A stretch of 64,000 nt of DNA from Confluentibacter sediminis (GTDB lineage Bacteria; Bacteroidota; Bacteroidia; Flavobacteriales; Flavobacteriaceae): assembly GCF_003258355.1 (NCBI RefSeq), contig NZ_QKPO01000011.1, positions 62,001-126,000 of the forward strand, written 5' to 3'. Below the pieces are notes generated by a model that was not told where the DNA came from, made no database searches, and saw nothing but the letters and a program-made list of their open reading frames with translations. The position numbers and the translations under genes were made by a program. Shown here piece after piece: positions 53,074-62,327 of the stretch; within the stretch, counting starts at the first letter, position 1, and every line of letters starts with the position of its first letter.

Positions 53074-54575
53074 TGCTATCAATAAAATCTGCTTTAGCAA
53101 AACCGTTTGCAAAACGTGTTTATAACAGGGTTCAAAAATGGGCAAACAACCCCATTGGAACTCAAGAAAATATTTTTAAAAATTTAATTTATCAAGCTAA
53201 AAACACCCAATTTGGAAAGGATCATGATTTTGAAAACATAAAATCGCATGATGATTTTGTGAGTCGAGTTCCTATTAGGGATTATGAATTATTAAAGCCT
53301 TATGTAGAGAAGGTGGTTGAGGGAGAGGAGCATATACTTTGGAAAGGAAAACCATTGTATTTTGCCAAAACTTCAGGAACCACATCAGGTTCAAAATATA
53401 TTCCCATTACCAAGGAAAGTATGCCTTACCATGTTGAATCAGCTAGAAATGCTATTTTGTTATATATTAATGAAACTGGAAATAGCAAATTTGTAGATGG
53501 AAAAATGATTTTCTTACAAGGAAGCCCTGTTATGAAAACCCAAAATGGCATTCAGATTGGTCGCCTTTCGGGTATTGTAGCACATTATGTTCCGAAATAT
53601 CTGCAAAAAAATCGCATGCCTTCTTGGGAAACCAATTGTATTGAAGATTGGGAAACTAAGGTGGATGCGATTGTTGAAGAAACACTTCCAGAAAACATGA
53701 CCGTTATTTCTGGAATTCCGTCTTGGGTGCAAATGTATTTTGAGAAGATTCAGAAAAAAACAGGAAAAAAAGTGGGCGAAGTTTTTAAAAACTTCAACTT
53801 ATTTATTTTTGGAGGTGTTAATTATGAACCTTATAGAGCCAAATTCGAAAATCTTATTGGTAGAAAAGTAGACAGTATAGAATTGTATCCTGCTAGCGAA
53901 GGATTTTTTGCCTACCAAGACAAACAGAATGAAAAAGGCATGTTACTTCAATTAAACTCAGGTATTTTTTACGAGTTTGTAAAAGCTGACGAGTTTTTTA
54001 ATGAACACCCAAAACGAATCACCATAAAAGACGTTGAGATTGGAATCAATTATGTTATGATTATTTCCTCAAATGCAGGACTTTGGGCTTATAACATAGG
54101 CGATACGATTGAGTTTACATCAACCACGCCCTATAGAATAATTGTATCAGGTAGAATCAAGCACTTTATTTCAGCTTTTGGAGAACATGTTATTGGGAAG
54201 GAAGTAGAAGAGGCCATGCAAGAAGCTACACTTAATACAGATATTAGAGTTTCAGAGTTTACTGTGGCACCTCAAATAAATCCTGATAGCGGCTTGCCTT
54301 ATCACGAATGGTTTATTGAATTTGAAAACGAACCAGAAAACCTTTTGATATTGGCTAAAAAAATTGACGAATCTCTTCAAAAACAAAATAGTTATTATTT
54401 TGATTTGATACAAGGTAATGTATTACAGCCTCTTAAAATAACCAAGGTGAAAAAAGATGGGTTTCAAAATTATATGAAATCTATAGGGAAGCTTGGTGGT
54501 CAGAATAAAATCCCTCGCTTATCTAACGACAGGAAAATTGTTGAGGCTTTTCCTCTATCAAGTTTGTATAATTAG
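53073..54575 (+). CDS. GH3 auxin-responsive promoter family protein (acyl-adenylate enzyme)
   Basis: The 500-residue protein belongs to the plant-like GH3 branch of the adenylating enzyme superfamily, unrelated to glycosidase family 3. Seen motifs are FAKTSGTTSGSKYIPIT (ATP-binding loop), LYPASEGFFAYQ (second motif) and YNIGDTIEFTSTTPYRIIVSGRIKHF (third motif with the C-terminal hinge). Plant members join amino acids to jasmonate or auxin; bacterial members have no firm substrate. It is translationally coupled to the M23 gene and lies just before the DUF6909 gene, a combination that hints at envelope or modified-metabolite work. Confidence 0.88.
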   Translation: MLSIKSALAKPFAKRVYNRVQKWANNPIGTQENIFKNLIYQAKNTQFGKDHDFENIKSHDDFVSRVPIRDYELLKPYVEKVVEGEEHILWKGKPLYFAKTSGTTSGSKYIPITKESMPYHVESARNAILLYINETGNSKFVDGKMIFLQGSPVMKTQNGIQIGRLSGIVAHYVPKYLQKNRMPSWETNCIEDWETKVDAIVEETLPENMTVISGIPSWVQMYFEKIQKKTGKKVGEVFKNFNLFIFGGVNYEPYRAKFENLIGRKVDSIELYPASEGFFAYQDKQNEKGMLLQLNSGIFYEFVKADEFFNEHPKRITIKDVEIGINYVMIISSNAGLWAYNIGDTIEFTSTTPYRIIVSGRIKHFISAFGEHVIGKEVEEAMQEATLNTDIRVSEFTVAPQINPDSGLPYHEWFIEFENEPENLLILAKKIDESLQKQNSYYFDLIQGNVLQPLKITKVKKDGFQNYMKSIGKLGGQNKIPRLSNDRKIVEAFPLSSLYN

Positions 54576-54578
54576 TAT

Positions 54579-54586
54579 TACCTTTG
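54579..54586 (+). promoter_or_regulatory. -7 promoter box TACCTTTG of the DUF6909 gene
   Basis: Exact TAnnTTTG match right after the previous stop codon. The implied leader is about 14 nt before the ATG at 54604, which settles the start. Confidence 0.6.
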
Positions 54587-54603
54587 TAGGGCTAAAAATA
54601 GTT

Positions 54604-56292
54604 ATGAAAAACAAAAAACATCACGAAAGAACAAGGGCGCAAGAAAGCTCGAATGCAATCGAAAGAATGTATATAACTATGCGCCATTTATTTAACCGTG
54701 GGTTTTATAAACCTATGGGCATTTCAGGAGACACCTTAAGACAGTCTTTATTGCTTTTAAGACCAGAAATTTATGGTTCTATAGGTGAAGAAAAAGCAGA
54801 ATTAGCAGGGTTGCTTTATGTAATAGATAGGTTGCCACAAGGTATTGAAGAATGTACTTTTATTAATCTAACAAGTGATGAAGGCTATTCTAGCTCACAT
54901 TTTAAACCCATTATCCCAGAAAAAAGAAGAAGAAATTGTTATCGCATAGATGATGAACAAATGAATATCGAGATTACCAGAGGACGTTCAGAAATCTATG
55001 ATATTTTGACACATCTTACTTTTCTTTTTGTGGAGTCTCATAAAATAAGTAATAAAGTTCTAATTCATGAAGAAGGCACGACTACTAGAGATTGGATAAA
55101 GCTAGAAAAAGCGGTTTTATCAAAAAAGAAGTTGACCCAAGCAGAAAGAGAAGTTGCCATTACACATACCGCTAATATTTTAGGACGAACATTTAACGAA
55201 TTGATATCCGTTTACAATGATTTTGCGACACCAACCCAACCGGAAAGGTTATTGCACATTGTTTATTGGCTAGGTAAATTGGCGATAGAGGAGCAACTTG
55301 ATAACAACAAACGAACCATAACATTTAGTCCGGTATTAAGAGAACGCATTGGGCATCATATTCATGGAGATATTTGGGCAGATTCCATAAAGGAGACACT
55401 TTACAAGAATGGATTATTAGAACGACCCATTCATATAATAAGTGCCAATATGCATAGTGTTATGAATACACTATTTGCACCCGAAGGTCTAAAAACAGTA
55501 TTTCCAAAAAAAGATGTTTTTGAAGTGTATGAGCAACTTAGTAAGAAGGAAAATGAAGACTTACGAAATAAGGTCACAAAAGAAGCTTTAAAAAACGGAA
55601 TGACTTTTATTGCAGATACCTCAGGAACTAATATAGATGTTCAAATTTTTGATACCAATAGAATAGATTTTGATAAGATTGATATTAAAGCAGATAAAGT
55701 GCTTTTAAAATCGGAAAAGCCTATTATTTTAGTGATGGATTATGCTTTTGGAGAGCAAGCTTATGAAACAATTGATGAACTTTTAAAACCTTATAAAATA
55801 AAAGGCAATAAAATTCATTTAGATGTTAAGTCTGTGTCTATTATGGGAAAAGCAGGTATTTTAGAGGGAGGTAAAGGCGATATTATGATTCCATCGGCAC
55901 ATATTTTTGAAGGCACAGCCGATAATTATCCATTTAAAAATGAATTAAAAAAAGAAGATTTAGAAAATCAAGGTGTCCATGTGTATGAAGGATCCATGAT
56001 TACCGTTTTAGGCACATCGCTTCAAAATAAAGACATTTTAAAGTTCTTTCATAATTCCACATGGAATGTTATCGGATTAGAAATGGAAGGGGCCCATTAC
56101 CAAAAAGCCATCCAAGCGGCATCAAAAGTTAGAGGCAGTATCAGTCCAGAGGTAAAAGTAAGATATGCTTACTATGCCAGTGATAATCCTTTAGAAACGG
56201 GAAGTACTTTAGCGTCGGGTGGCTTGGGAACATCAGGTGTAAGACCGACCTATTTAATAACAAGAAAAATATTAGAACAACTATTTAACTAA
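54604..56292 (+). CDS. DUF6909 family protein
   Basis: The protein has 562 residues from the ATG at 54604. The frame is open to 54493, but that part overlaps the previous gene and lies before the promoter. The N-terminal half is helical (SNAIERMYITMRHLFNRGFYKPMG, LRQSLLLLRPEIYG). The C-terminal half has an alpha/beta look, with LVMDYAFGEQAYETIDELL, SIMGKAGILEGGKGDIMIPSAH and VIGLEMEGAHYQKA. The GLEMEGAH stretch near residue 490 recalls the EMEG motif that binds ribose in nucleoside phosphorylases and nucleosidases. No signal peptide, so it is cytosolic. The family is named but not characterised. Confidence 0.75.
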   Translation: MKNKKHHERTRAQESSNAIERMYITMRHLFNRGFYKPMGISGDTLRQSLLLLRPEIYGSIGEEKAELAGLLYVIDRLPQGIEECTFINLTSDEGYSSSHFKPIIPEKRRRNCYRIDDEQMNIEITRGRSEIYDILTHLTFLFVESHKISNKVLIHEEGTTTRDWIKLEKAVLSKKKLTQAEREVAITHTANILGRTFNELISVYNDFATPTQPERLLHIVYWLGKLAIEEQLDNNKRTITFSPVLRERIGHHIHGDIWADSIKETLYKNGLLERPIHIISANMHSVMNTLFAPEGLKTVFPKKDVFEVYEQLSKKENEDLRNKVTKEALKNGMTFIADTSGTNIDVQIFDTNRIDFDKIDIKADKVLLKSEKPIILVMDYAFGEQAYETIDELLKPYKIKGNKIHLDVKSVSIMGKAGILEGGKGDIMIPSAHIFEGTADNYPFKNELKKEDLENQGVHVYEGSMITVLGTSLQNKDILKFFHNSTWNVIGLEMEGAHYQKAIQAASKVRGSISPEVKVRYAYYASDNPLETGSTLASGGLGTSGVRPTYLITRKILEQLFN

Positions 56293-56305
56293 CAATTGTA
56301 GAATT

Positions 56306-57355
56306 ATGAGTAAAGAATCGCCTCAACCACAACAATCTGAAGAAGTAGATTTGGGACAATTATTTAAATTGATAGGCAATGCCTTTGACCGTTTTTTCAA
56401 ATTTATAGGAAGTATCTTTAAAGGGATATTTGGGGTTATTATACTTTTTTTACTTTTTCTTCAAAAAAACTTTATAAAATTAGTGGTTGTTGGAGGTATT
56501 GGGTTAGCTATAGGAATCTATTTGGATTTTATAAAAGAGCCTAAATATATTTCTACTATGGTCGTTGAGCCAAATTTCCATAGTGTACAGCAGTTGTATA
56601 ATAATATCAATTTTTATAATGAATTGGCTCGAGCCGAAGATTCCACTGCTTTAGCAGATGCATTATCTATTTCTAAAAAAGAGGCTTCCACCATAAAGGA
56701 ATTCAAAGTAGAATCGTATTCCGATGAAAACCAAAAAGTACAGCTTTTTGATGAGTTTGTGCGTAGTCTAGATACCACTACCCAAAAAGCTATTGACATG
56801 GAAGCATATCTTAAAAATTTTAACTCTTTGGATGCCCGATTTCATACGGTATCTGTTATAGCGACAAATAATAGTATAGCAAAAAAAATTCAACCCGTCA
56901 TTATTAATTCCATTTCAAATAATAATTATTTTAAACTTCAGAAAGAGACCAATGGGGATAATATAAAATTACAAGAAAAACTTTATAATAAGCAAATTGT
57001 AGAGATAGACTCATTACAATCACTCTATAAAAGAGTTATGGAAAAAGAGGCGGCTCGCCCTATGCAAGGCACCTCTATTAATCTAGGCGAGAATGGTAGC
57101 AAAGACAATAAAGAGCTGGCATTAATAAATAAAATGGAAGAATTAAAAACTAGTTTAGTAGAGCTTAATGAGGAACGTGCTAATAAATCCAGTATTTTAA
57201 ATGTTATCTCCGATTTTCCCAATAAAGGAGTAAAACAAAAAGGTATTTTTAAAAGTTATAAGTTTCTTGTACCATCTATTATGTTAATTTTAGCATTATT
57301 TATTTTCTTACTATTATCTTTAAATACCTATCTTAAAAATTACAAAAAGAACTAA
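56306..57355 (+). CDS. Wzz-like chain-length/polysaccharide co-polymerase-type membrane protein
   Basis: The 349-residue protein has two membrane segments, one at about 60-78 (FIKLVVVGGIGLAIGIYLDF) and one near the C-terminus (about 322-341). Between them is a largely helical periplasmic part with coiled-coil stretches. This is the topology of Wzz-type proteins, which set the length of surface polysaccharide. The family sequence itself is divergent, with only weak similarity to Wzz. Its place as first gene before the dTDP-rhamnose genes supports the role. It is 13 nt after the DUF6909 gene. Confidence 0.65.
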   Translation: MSKESPQPQQSEEVDLGQLFKLIGNAFDRFFKFIGSIFKGIFGVIILFLLFLQKNFIKLVVVGGIGLAIGIYLDFIKEPKYISTMVVEPNFHSVQQLYNNINFYNELARAEDSTALADALSISKKEASTIKEFKVESYSDENQKVQLFDEFVRSLDTTTQKAIDMEAYLKNFNSLDARFHTVSVIATNNSIAKKIQPVIINSISNNNYFKLQKETNGDNIKLQEKLYNKQIVEIDSLQSLYKRVMEKEAARPMQGTSINLGENGSKDNKELALINKMEELKTSLVELNEERANKSSILNVISDFPNKGVKQKGIFKSYKFLVPSIMLILALFIFLLLSLNTYLKNYKKN

Positions 57356-57358
57356 AAT

Positions 57359-58402
57359 ATGACTATTTTAATAACAGGAGGAGCTGGGTTTATAGGATCA
57401 CATGTAGTAAGATTATTTGTTGAAGCCTATCCAAATTACCACATTTTTAATTTAGACGCTTTAACCTATGCGGGTAATTTAGAGAACTTAAAAGATATAG
57501 AAGAGCAACCCAATTACACGTTTGTTAAAGGAGATATTACTGATGAGACCTTTATAAATAAGTTGTTTGAAAAACATAAGTTTGATTCTGTGATTCATTT
57601 AGCTGCCGAGTCACATGTAGATCGCTCCATAAAAGACCCTTTAGCATTTGTTAAAACCAATGTTATTGGAACCATGATTCTTTTAAATGCCTTTAAAAAT
57701 TTATGGAAAGATAATTTTCAAAACAAACTCTTTTATCATATTAGCACAGATGAGGTTTACGGCAGTTTGGGGCAAACAGGATTGTTTACCGAAACGACTT
57801 CATACGACCCAAATTCGCCTTATTCCGCTTCCAAGGCCAGTTCAGACCATTTTGTTAGGGCATATGGTGAAACGTATGACATGCCTTATGTCATTTCAAA
57901 TTGTTCCAATAATTATGGTCAGAACCAGTTCCCGGAAAAGCTAATCCCATTGTTTATTAATAATATTATAAACAACAAGCCATTACCAGTTTATGGGGAT
58001 GGAAATTATACAAGAGATTGGTTATATGTAAATGATCATGCAGTTGCTATCGATTTGGTTTTTCATAAAGGAAAAAACAAAGAAACCTATAATATAGGAG
58101 GCTTTAATGAATGGAAAAACATTGATTTGGTTAAGTTATTATGCGAACAAATGGATGAAAAATTAAGCAGGCCAAAAGGCAGTTCAGAAAAACTAATAAC
58201 CTATGTAAAAGACCGCCCTGGACATGATTTAAGATATGCTATAGATGCATCTAAAATTAATAAGGAATTAGGATGGCAGCCTTCAGTTACTTTTGAAGAA
58301 GGGTTAAACAAAACGATTGATTGGTATTTAAATAATGAGAATTGGTTACATAGTGTGACTAGCGGGGAATATCAATCTTATTATGAAAAGCAGTATAGTT
58401 GA
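57359..58402 (+). CDS. rfbB: dTDP-glucose 4,6-dehydratase
   Basis: RfbB makes dTDP-4-keto-6-deoxyglucose, the second step to dTDP-L-rhamnose. The 347-residue protein has the NAD motif TGGAGFIGSH. STDEVYG supplies the Thr-Asp-Glu of the active site, YSASKASSDH supplies Tyr155 and Lys159, and NCSNNYGQNQFPEKLIP follows. The length is standard. It begins 3 nt after the Wzz-like gene. The rest of the pathway (rfbA, rfbC, rfbD) follows after a small inserted gene. Confidence 0.96.
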   Translation: MTILITGGAGFIGSHVVRLFVEAYPNYHIFNLDALTYAGNLENLKDIEEQPNYTFVKGDITDETFINKLFEKHKFDSVIHLAAESHVDRSIKDPLAFVKTNVIGTMILLNAFKNLWKDNFQNKLFYHISTDEVYGSLGQTGLFTETTSYDPNSPYSASKASSDHFVRAYGETYDMPYVISNCSNNYGQNQFPEKLIPLFINNIINNKPLPVYGDGNYTRDWLYVNDHAVAIDLVFHKGKNKETYNIGGFNEWKNIDLVKLLCEQMDEKLSRPKGSSEKLITYVKDRPGHDLRYAIDASKINKELGWQPSVTFEEGLNKTIDWYLNNENWLHSVTSGEYQSYYEKQYS

Positions 58403-58412
58403 AAGGCTAAGA

Positions 58413-58425
58413 GGTTATAAAGTTA
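58413..58425. repeat. Left inverted repeat flanking the four-helix-bundle gene
   Basis: GGTTATAAAGTTA is the perfect 13-bp reverse complement of 58821-58833. A partial second copy (AAGGTTATAAG) follows at once (58427-58437). Confidence 0.65.
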
Positions 58426-58463
58426 AAAGGTTATAAGAGACGACAGATTAGTGAATTTAAGCA

Positions 58464-58817
58464 ATGGATAAAATTAAATCCCATAAAGATTTAAAAGTTT
58501 GGCAAGAATCTATGGATTTTGTTGTTCTGATTTATGTTATAACAGAAGATTTTCCATCAAAAGAAGCTTATGGATTGACGTCTCAATTACGCAAAGCTTC
58601 TGTTTCAATCCCATCTAACATTGCAGAAGGAGCAGGTAGAAAAGGAGGAAAAGAATATTCTAGATTTTTATACATTGCTTTAGGGTCACTTTCAGAAGTT
58701 GAAACACAAATAGAAATTTCCTATAGGCTGGGATATATTAAAGAGGTTGAAGAAGTAAACACACGCATTTATTTTATTAGAAATATGCTTTCAAACCTCA
58801 TAAAAAGTTTAAATTAA
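58464..58817 (+). CDS. Four helix bundle protein (23S rRNA intervening-sequence protein family)
   Basis: The 117-residue protein has the family signature throughout: HKDLKVWQESMDFVVLIY at the start, AYGLTSQLRKASVSIPSNIAEGAG in the middle, and EYSRFLYIALGSLSEVETQIEI with a final helix. Members were first seen in 23S rRNA intervening sequences, are common near polysaccharide genes in Bacteroidota, and have no clear role. It sits between rfbB and rfbA, breaking an otherwise tight pathway cluster, and is flanked by perfect 13-bp inverted repeats. This suggests an inserted unit. Confidence 0.9.
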   Translation: MDKIKSHKDLKVWQESMDFVVLIYVITEDFPSKEAYGLTSQLRKASVSIPSNIAEGAGRKGGKEYSRFLYIALGSLSEVETQIEISYRLGYIKEVEEVNTRIYFIRNMLSNLIKSLN

Positions 58818-58820
58818 TTA

Positions 58821-58833
58821 TAACTTTATAACC
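58821..58833. repeat. Right inverted repeat flanking the four-helix-bundle gene
   Basis: TAACTTTATAACC is the reverse complement of the left repeat. Imperfect further copies (CCATAACC and ATAACTTTGTAACC) extend to about 58857, just before rfbA. Confidence 0.65.
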
Positions 58834-58865
58834 CCATAACCATATAACTTTGTAACCCTTAAACA

Positions 58866-59732
58866 ATGAAAGGAATCATATTAGCAGGAGGCTCAGGAAC
58901 TCGATTACACCCATTAACATTATCTGTAAGTAAACAATTGATGCCTATTTATGATAAACCAATGATTTATTACCCATTATCTACCTTGATGTACGCAGGA
59001 ATCCATGAGGTTTTAATCATTTCGACCCCTAAAGATTTACCGTTATTTCAAGATTTATTAGGTGATGGAAAAAAATATGGATGTAAGTTTGAATATGCGG
59101 TTCAAGATGCACCTAACGGCCTAGCCGAAGCTTTTATTATAGGTGAAGATTTTATTGGAAAAGATAAAGTGGCATTGATATTAGGAGATAATATATTTTA
59201 TGGAACTGGTTTAGCAAAACTATTGCAAGCAAATAATAATCCAAACGGAGGTATTGTTTATGCCTACAGAGTGCATGATCCAGAACGTTACGGCGTGGTC
59301 GAATTTAATAGTGATGGACAAGCTATTTCTATTGAAGAAAAACCCGAGTATCCTAAATCAAACTATGCTGTGCCAGGTATTTATTTTTACGATAATTCTG
59401 TTGTTGAAATTGCAAAAAATATAAAACCTAGCCATAGAGGAGAACTTGAAATTACAGATGTTAATAGAGAATATTTAAGACAAGGCAAACTGAATGTTAG
59501 CATATTAGATAGAGGAACAGCTTGGTTAGATACTGGTACATTTCAGTCCTTAATGCAAGCATCTCAATTTGTAGAAGTTATAGAAGAACGCCAAGGTTTA
59601 AAAATTGGAGCGATTGAAGCAGCTGCGTTTGAAATGGGCTATATAAATGAAGAAGAATTTAAAAATTTAGCAAAACCATTATTGAAAAGTGGCTATGGTA
59701 AAAATTTGCTAGGCTTGATTAATAAAAAATAA
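58866..59732 (+). CDS. rfbA: Glucose-1-phosphate thymidylyltransferase
   Basis: RfbA joins dTTP and glucose 1-phosphate to give dTDP-glucose, the first step to dTDP-L-rhamnose. The 288-residue protein has the nucleotidyltransferase motif [11 protein letters not shown], then [21 protein letters not shown] and [20 protein letters not shown]. The length is standard. It overlaps rfbC by one base (TAATG), so the two are translationally coupled. Confidence 0.97.
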   Translation: MKGIILAGGSGTRLHPLTLSVSKQLMPIYDKPMIYYPLSTLMYAGIHEVLIISTPKDLPLFQDLLGDGKKYGCKFEYAVQDAPNGLAEAFIIGEDFIGKDKVALILGDNIFYGTGLAKLLQANNNPNGGIVYAYRVHDPERYGVVEFNSDGQAISIEEKPEYPKSNYAVPGIYFYDNSVVEIAKNIKPSHRGELEITDVNREYLRQGKLNVSILDRGTAWLDTGTFQSLMQASQFVEVIEERQGLKIGAIEAAAFEMGYINEEEFKNLAKPLLKSGYGKNLLGLINKK

Positions 59733-60277
59733 TGATTGCAAAAGAAACTAAATTAAAAGGCTGTTTTATACTTGAGCCTAAGGTTTTTGAAGATAGTAGA
59801 GGTTATTTTTTTGAAAGTTTCAATCAAAATACTTTCAATAAATTAATTGATAAAAGCGTAAATTTTATTCAAGACAATGAATCATTTTCTTCTAAAGGAG
59901 TCCTTAGAGGCTTGCATTATCAACTTGGAGAACATGCGCAAGCAAAACTAGTAAGAGTTATTAAAGGGAAGGTATTAGACGTTGCCGTTGATCTTAGAAA
60001 AGATTCTTTAACTTTTGGAAAACATGTTTCTGTTGAATTATCAGAAGAAAACAAAAGACAATTATTTATACCACGAGGATTTGCTCATGGTTTTATTGTT
60101 TTAAGCGACACAGCTATTTTTTCATATAAATGTGATAATTTTTATAATAAAGAAGCAGAAGGCGGTGTAATTTATAATGATGAATCATTAAATATAAATT
60201 GGAAATTAAATGATGATGAGTTTATAATTTCTGAAAAAGATTTACTGTTACCAAAATTAGAAACCGCTAAAGTATGA
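59732..60277 (+). CDS. rfbC: dTDP-4-dehydrorhamnose 3,5-epimerase
   Basis: RfbC epimerises C3 and C5 of dTDP-4-keto-6-deoxyglucose. The 181-residue cupin has GVLRGLHYQ, with the catalytic histidine, KGKVLDVAVDLRKDS, IPRGFAHGF and YKCDNFYNKEAEGGV. The length is normal. It overlaps rfbD by 4 nt (ATGA). Confidence 0.97.
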   Translation: MIAKETKLKGCFILEPKVFEDSRGYFFESFNQNTFNKLIDKSVNFIQDNESFSSKGVLRGLHYQLGEHAQAKLVRVIKGKVLDVAVDLRKDSLTFGKHVSVELSEENKRQLFIPRGFAHGFIVLSDTAIFSYKCDNFYNKEAEGGVIYNDESLNINWKLNDDEFIISEKDLLLPKLETAKV

Positions 60278-61134
60278 TATCAGTATTAGTTACTGGCTCT
60301 AATGGTCAATTAGGTAAGTGTTTACAGGACATTTCAATAAACACAACTGGTATTAAATGGATTTTTAAATCTTCCACGGAGCTAGATATAACAAACGAAA
60401 ACTCTATTCTTGATGCTTTTAAAAATCATAAAATTGATTATTTAATTAATTGTGCTGCATATACAGCTGTAGATAGAGCAGAGAGCGAAAAAGAAAAAGC
60501 ATTTTTGGTGAATGCAGAGGGAGTTAGGCTTTTAGCAACTATATGTAAAGACTATAGTGCCACTCTTATTCATATATCAACGGATTTTGTTTTTGATGGA
60601 AAAAAACACATACCATATTTAGAAACTGACCAACCAAACCCAATTAATGTTTATGGCACTTCAAAGCTCAAAGGAGAGGAATATGTTCAGGAAATTTTAG
60701 AACGTTTTTTTATTATTCGAACATCATGGGTTTATTCAAGGCATGGAAATAATTTCGTAAAAACCATGCTTAAGTTAGGAAAGGAAAGAAATGAAATAAA
60801 AGTAGTAAACGACCAGATTGGCTCACCAACCAATGCAAATGATTTAGCGGAATTTTTAATATTTATTCTAAATTCTAATGAAAAGGAAAATGGAATTTAT
60901 CACTATAGTAACGAAGGCAATATAAGTTGGTATGATTTTGCTAAGGAGATATTTGCTATATGTGAAAATGATATAAAATTAATCCCAATAACATCCAACC
61001 AATATCCAACTCCTGCTTCTCGACCAAAAAATAGTATTTTAAGTAAGGACAAAATAAAGGTTAAATATCTTAAAGAAGTGCCACATTGGAGGGATAGCCT
61101 AAAAGACATATTAAAACAAACAATCGATACTTAA
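60274..61134 (+). CDS. rfbD: dTDP-4-dehydrorhamnose reductase
   Basis: RfbD reduces the 4-keto group to yield dTDP-L-rhamnose. The 286-residue SDR protein has the cofactor motif VTGSNGQLGKCL, then NCAAYTAVDRAE, STDFVFDGK and the catalytic YGTSK. RTSWVYSRHGNNFVKTML and ASRPKNSILS near the C-terminus are typical. It ends the rhamnose block. The next glycosyltransferase starts 36 nt later. Confidence 0.96.
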   Translation: MISVLVTGSNGQLGKCLQDISINTTGIKWIFKSSTELDITNENSILDAFKNHKIDYLINCAAYTAVDRAESEKEKAFLVNAEGVRLLATICKDYSATLIHISTDFVFDGKKHIPYLETDQPNPINVYGTSKLKGEEYVQEILERFFIIRTSWVYSRHGNNFVKTMLKLGKERNEIKVVNDQIGSPTNANDLAEFLIFILNSNEKENGIYHYSNEGNISWYDFAKEIFAICENDIKLIPITSNQYPTPASRPKNSILSKDKIKVKYLKEVPHWRDSLKDILKQTIDT

Positions 61135-61170
61135 TTTATTGTGTCAAATAACTGATAATTATAAAAGTAT

Positions 61171-62322
61171 ATGGAAGGAGAAACATTTAAATTAGGCATA
61201 ATAAGAAATTCGACTAAATACCTTTCAGTTAATCATTATAACTTACAAGAGTTAGGATTAGCTCAAGAACTAGTAGATTTAGGCTTTGAGGTTGATGTTT
61301 ACTATGCTAATAATAAAAATATAGAGGAACAAATAAGATATAATAATAAAGTAAAAATAGTCTACTTGAGAGTCAGACAGTTGATAGCACAGCAAGGTGT
61401 TTTTATCAATTTATTTAAATTTTTAAAATCGAATAACTATACTGTTATTCAAGTTTCTGAAGATAGTTCTATACAATCAGTAATTGTTGGAGTTTGGTGT
61501 AAGTTAAATAATGTTCCAATGGTTTTATGGCAGGGGATGTATCAAGAGTATAATGAGACTAGACATAAATTAATTCAAAGAGTTTATGACATTTTGTTTT
61601 TGCCAATTTTAAGAAAATGTACTTCTGCTGTTATTTGCAAGACAAAATTTGCCGAAGACTATATAGTAAAAAAACGTTTTAAAAACACCTTTGTTATTCC
61701 TGTAGGTTTTGATAGTAATAAACTCCATTCTAATTTGAATCAAAAAAGACCTGATAGCTTGAATAGTATTGATACAACTAAAGATATTATACTTTTTGTA
61801 GGTAGACTTATCGATGATAAAAATCCATTTTTTATATTGGATTTAGCAGCCCATTATTCTAACAATAGTGATGTCCAATTTGTGATAGTAGGCAAAGGAA
61901 AATATGAAGAATTAGTAAAGAAAAGGATCGCCGAAATATCGAAAGATATTATATATATTCCGCAACTTGAACAGAAAGAACTCGGCTACTTATATAATGT
62001 TTCAAAATTGTTTTTAATGCCTAGTACAGTAGAGATTTATGGTATGGTTTATATAGAATGTATGTCATTCGGATTGCCTGTGATTTCATTATATAATGCT
62101 GGTGCAAATAGTATTTTAAGAAGTGGTCGGGATTCATATGTTATGGAACAGTTAGATTTGTCTAAATGGATTGAAAAAATTGATTTCTTGATTTCAAACA
62201 AAGTCGAATATGAAAAAATGAGATTTAACCTAAAGAGTAGGGTATATGAATTTAATTGGAACACTTTGGCTCCAAAATATTTTGAAGTATATGGTTCTGT
62301 TATTAAGGAACGAATTCACTAG
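61171..62322 (+). CDS. GT4 family glycosyltransferase
   Basis: The 383-residue protein has the GT-B fold with two Rossmann-like halves. Clear GT4 signs are ILFVGRLIDDKNP in the second half, VIVGKGKYEELVKK, LFLMPSTVEIYGMVYIE and CMSFGLPVI; the E-x7-E region binds the sugar-nucleotide phosphates. The N-terminal half has FKLGIIRNSTKY and a typical acceptor-side domain. Donor and acceptor sugars are unknown, but a role in building the rhamnose-containing repeat unit is likely from position. The flippase gene begins 5 nt after the stop. Confidence 0.88.
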   Translation: MEGETFKLGIIRNSTKYLSVNHYNLQELGLAQELVDLGFEVDVYYANNKNIEEQIRYNNKVKIVYLRVRQLIAQQGVFINLFKFLKSNNYTVIQVSEDSSIQSVIVGVWCKLNNVPMVLWQGMYQEYNETRHKLIQRVYDILFLPILRKCTSAVICKTKFAEDYIVKKRFKNTFVIPVGFDSNKLHSNLNQKRPDSLNSIDTTKDIILFVGRLIDDKNPFFILDLAAHYSNNSDVQFVIVGKGKYEELVKKRIAEISKDIIYIPQLEQKELGYLYNVSKLFLMPSTVEIYGMVYIECMSFGLPVISLYNAGANSILRSGRDSYVMEQLDLSKWIEKIDFLISNKVEYEKMRFNLKSRVYEFNWNTLAPKYFEVYGSVIKERIH

Positions 62323-62327
62323 GGGTT

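Noticed and set aside
53073-54575. Reading this gene as a glycoside hydrolase family 3 enzyme
   Set aside because: The label GH3 here means the auxin-responsive family; the motifs are those of adenylating enzymes and it lacks glycosidase signatures.
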